13,540 nt of DNA from Actinobacteria bacterium UBA3120 (GTDB lineage Bacteria > Actinomycetota > Actinomycetes > S36-B12). The notes beneath the pieces were generated by a model. It saw nothing but the letters and a program-made list of their open reading frames with translations. It was not told the DNA's origin and did no database searches. The stretch is taken from the NCBI GenBank assembly GCA_002365735.1, contig DEZY01000155.1:607-14146 (forward strand), given 5' to 3'. The position numbers were made by a program, and so were the translations under genes. Shown one piece after another: positions 12,859-13,540 of the stretch; the first letter of the stretch is position 1; every line of letters begins with the position of its first letter.

Positions 12859-12923
12859 GGTGCCTCACGTATTTATGAGCGCGTAGGTGTTGCTGGTGCC
12901 TCACCTACTTTGAGCGCGTGAGG
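12859..12923. repeat. Two 29-bp direct repeats at the IS end
   Basis: Unit 1 (12859-12887) and unit 2 (12895-12923) both begin GGTGCCTCAC and both contain TGAGCGCGT followed by AGG or GAGG, with one-base indels between. The period is 36 bp. Unit 2 is itself a hairpin: GCCTCAC (12898-12904) pairs with GTGAGGC (12918-12924). Unit 1 can form the same stem with a bulge. They lie within 75 bp of the transposase stop and probably serve as transposase-binding sites at this end; the hairpin could also stop transcription. Confidence 0.8.
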
Positions 12924-12931
12924 CTTGCGGG

Positions 12932-13540
12932 TTAATTGCTGGGTTGTAGTCGACGAATCGATTTCTCTAATGATGTCATGTCTAGTTTTCGGCTCTCGGA
13001 GAGTGCTCGTGTTTTCTCGGCTGCGAGGTGGGTGAGTTGCTGCTGAATCTGGGTGATCTCGCGGGTCAGGTCTGCGGGGTTGATGCCAGCGATACGTTTC
13101 TCTACCTCCGCAACGTCAACATCAATGCATGATCGCTTGACACGTTGCCATGGTGTTTCTGGTTCGTCACGGATTCGCCGACGGCGACCGCTGGCAGTCT
13201 CGGTGAATGCGATGGGTTTCTTCGTGGGCGTGAAAAAGTTCAACAGCAGAGACTCTAAAAGCCAGAGTTCATTCAACAGTTCTCGCTCTTCTATGGTGTC
13301 GTAACGCCAATAGAACGCGTGCTTACGAACAACATGATCATTCTTCTTACATGGCCGGGACCAAGTGAATGCGATATCTTGCGCAAGATCCCATTTAACG
13401 ACGTCGTGGTTAATGAATTTACTGCCATTATCCGAATCAAAACCTGTTACCGGGAACGGGAATGAAGCCCGGAGTTCTTCTACTGGTCGCAGGATCTGTT
13501 TTGAGGCGTTGGGGACTGCCCCGAGTTTGGTTGACAGGTT
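12932..13540 (-). CDS. DDE transposase (integrase core), C-terminal part, catalytic Glu region missing
   Basis: Minus-strand frame open from the window edge to TAA at 12932, about 202 residues. The integrase fold is recognisable: GFDSDNGSKFIN carries the second catalytic Asp, followed by IAFTWSRPCKKND. Next come the RYDT-EERELLNELW and LNFFTPTKKPI segments and the RDEPETPWQRV motif, all familiar from actinobacterial integrase-core transposases. A C-terminal coiled-coil (AEVEKRIAGIN to LEKSIRRLQ) ends the protein. In intact relatives KND is followed by about ten residues including HVEQKNW, whose Glu completes the DD(35)E triad. Here KND runs straight into HVVRKHAF (junction near 13334-13342), so that Glu is gone while the frame is kept. 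Counting 35 residues after the second Asp lands on Lys instead of Glu. The copy is probably inactive in catalysis. Confidence 0.8.
   Translation of the reverse strand, partial: NLSTKLGAVPNASKQILRPVEELRASFPFPVTGFDSDNGSKFINHDVVKWDLAQDIAFTWSRPCKKNDHVVRKHAFYWRYDTIEERELLNELWLLESLLLNFFTPTKKPIAFTETASGRRRRIRDEPETPWQRVKRSCIDVDVAEVEKRIAGINPADLTREITQIQQQLTHLAAEKTRALSESRKLDMTSLEKSIRRLQPSN

Larger units (their letters stand above)
12850..13540 (-). mobile_element. Insertion sequence end (integrase-core transposase type), partial
   Basis: This stretch holds the C-terminal part of a DDE transposase and, just beyond its stop codon, two copies of a 29-bp repeat of the kind transposases bind at element ends. 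The exact outer border is not visible; I place it near 12850 because the repeats start at 12859. The other end lies outside the window. No target-site duplication can be tested from one end. Confidence 0.6.

Noticed and set aside
12404..12904. Minus-strand open frame of 166 codons opposite the TauE/SafE gene
   Set aside because: Antisense to a gene with strong membrane-family motifs; the product is His/Asp/Gly-rich without a family match.
1..13540. Defence, toxin-antitoxin or prophage system
   Set aside because: I looked for paired small genes, restriction or retron-like motifs and phage structural genes; apart from the IS end and the non-catalytic HNH-like protein nothing supports one.

Overview
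The window looks like chromosomal DNA of an actinobacterium with moderate G+C (by eye slightly above one half, so not a classical high-GC streptomycete or mycobacterium). This rests on gene order and on actinobacterial families: galU-rimJ-sepX/glpR-tRNA-Ala facing 5-formyltetrahydrofolate cyclo-ligase, an FmdB/Ruc zinc-ribbon protein behind a CIRCE box, a SAF-type protein, a DUF2319 hydrolase, and a conserved protein often labelled 3-methyladenine DNA glycosylase. A species cannot be named from this.

Layout. (1) 1-1253, minus: a partial 14-TM MFS (DHA2) efflux permease with a small inverted repeat in its upstream region. (2) 1459-5117, minus: a tightly packed three-gene unit of a DUF2319 membrane alpha/beta hydrolase, a secreted protein made of two similar halves, and a proline-racemase-family enzyme with both catalytic cysteines replaced (Ser/Thr). 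Upstream lie a 9-bp tandem repeat and a small HNH-derived zinc protein (5193-5636). (3) 5706-8146, minus: galU, rimJ-type acetyltransferase, the divisome protein SepX/GlpR and tRNA-Ala(CGC), all co-directional. The moeA-like glp gene that sits in this cluster in corynebacteria and mycobacteria is absent. (4) 8258-10558: fthC (plus), a convergent crcB pair (minus), then ruc/fmdB and a SAF-like membrane protein (plus). The crcB and ruc genes diverge from a 119-bp region holding a perfect CIRCE operator. (5) 10578-12829: a small unrecognised minus-strand protein, then a plus-strand pair coupled by ATGA: the glycosylase-labelled protein and a TauE/SafE anion permease. (6) 12850-13540: the end of an insertion sequence, with two 29-bp direct repeats and the C-terminal part of a DDE transposase that has apparently lost its catalytic Glu by a short in-frame deletion.

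How the parts work together. The middle is housekeeping: UDP-glucose supply, protein N-terminal acetylation, cell division, one-carbon metabolism and fluoride export. A heat-shock operator controls the Ruc-like chaperone. The accessory features are the hydrolase/secreted protein/racemase-like operon and the IS. I see no CRISPR array, toxin-antitoxin pair, phage gene or defence system. The observations most worth following up are the Ser/Thr racemase-like enzyme in its odd operon, the CIRCE box between ruc and crcB, SepX/GlpR without a local partner, and the transposase lacking its Glu.
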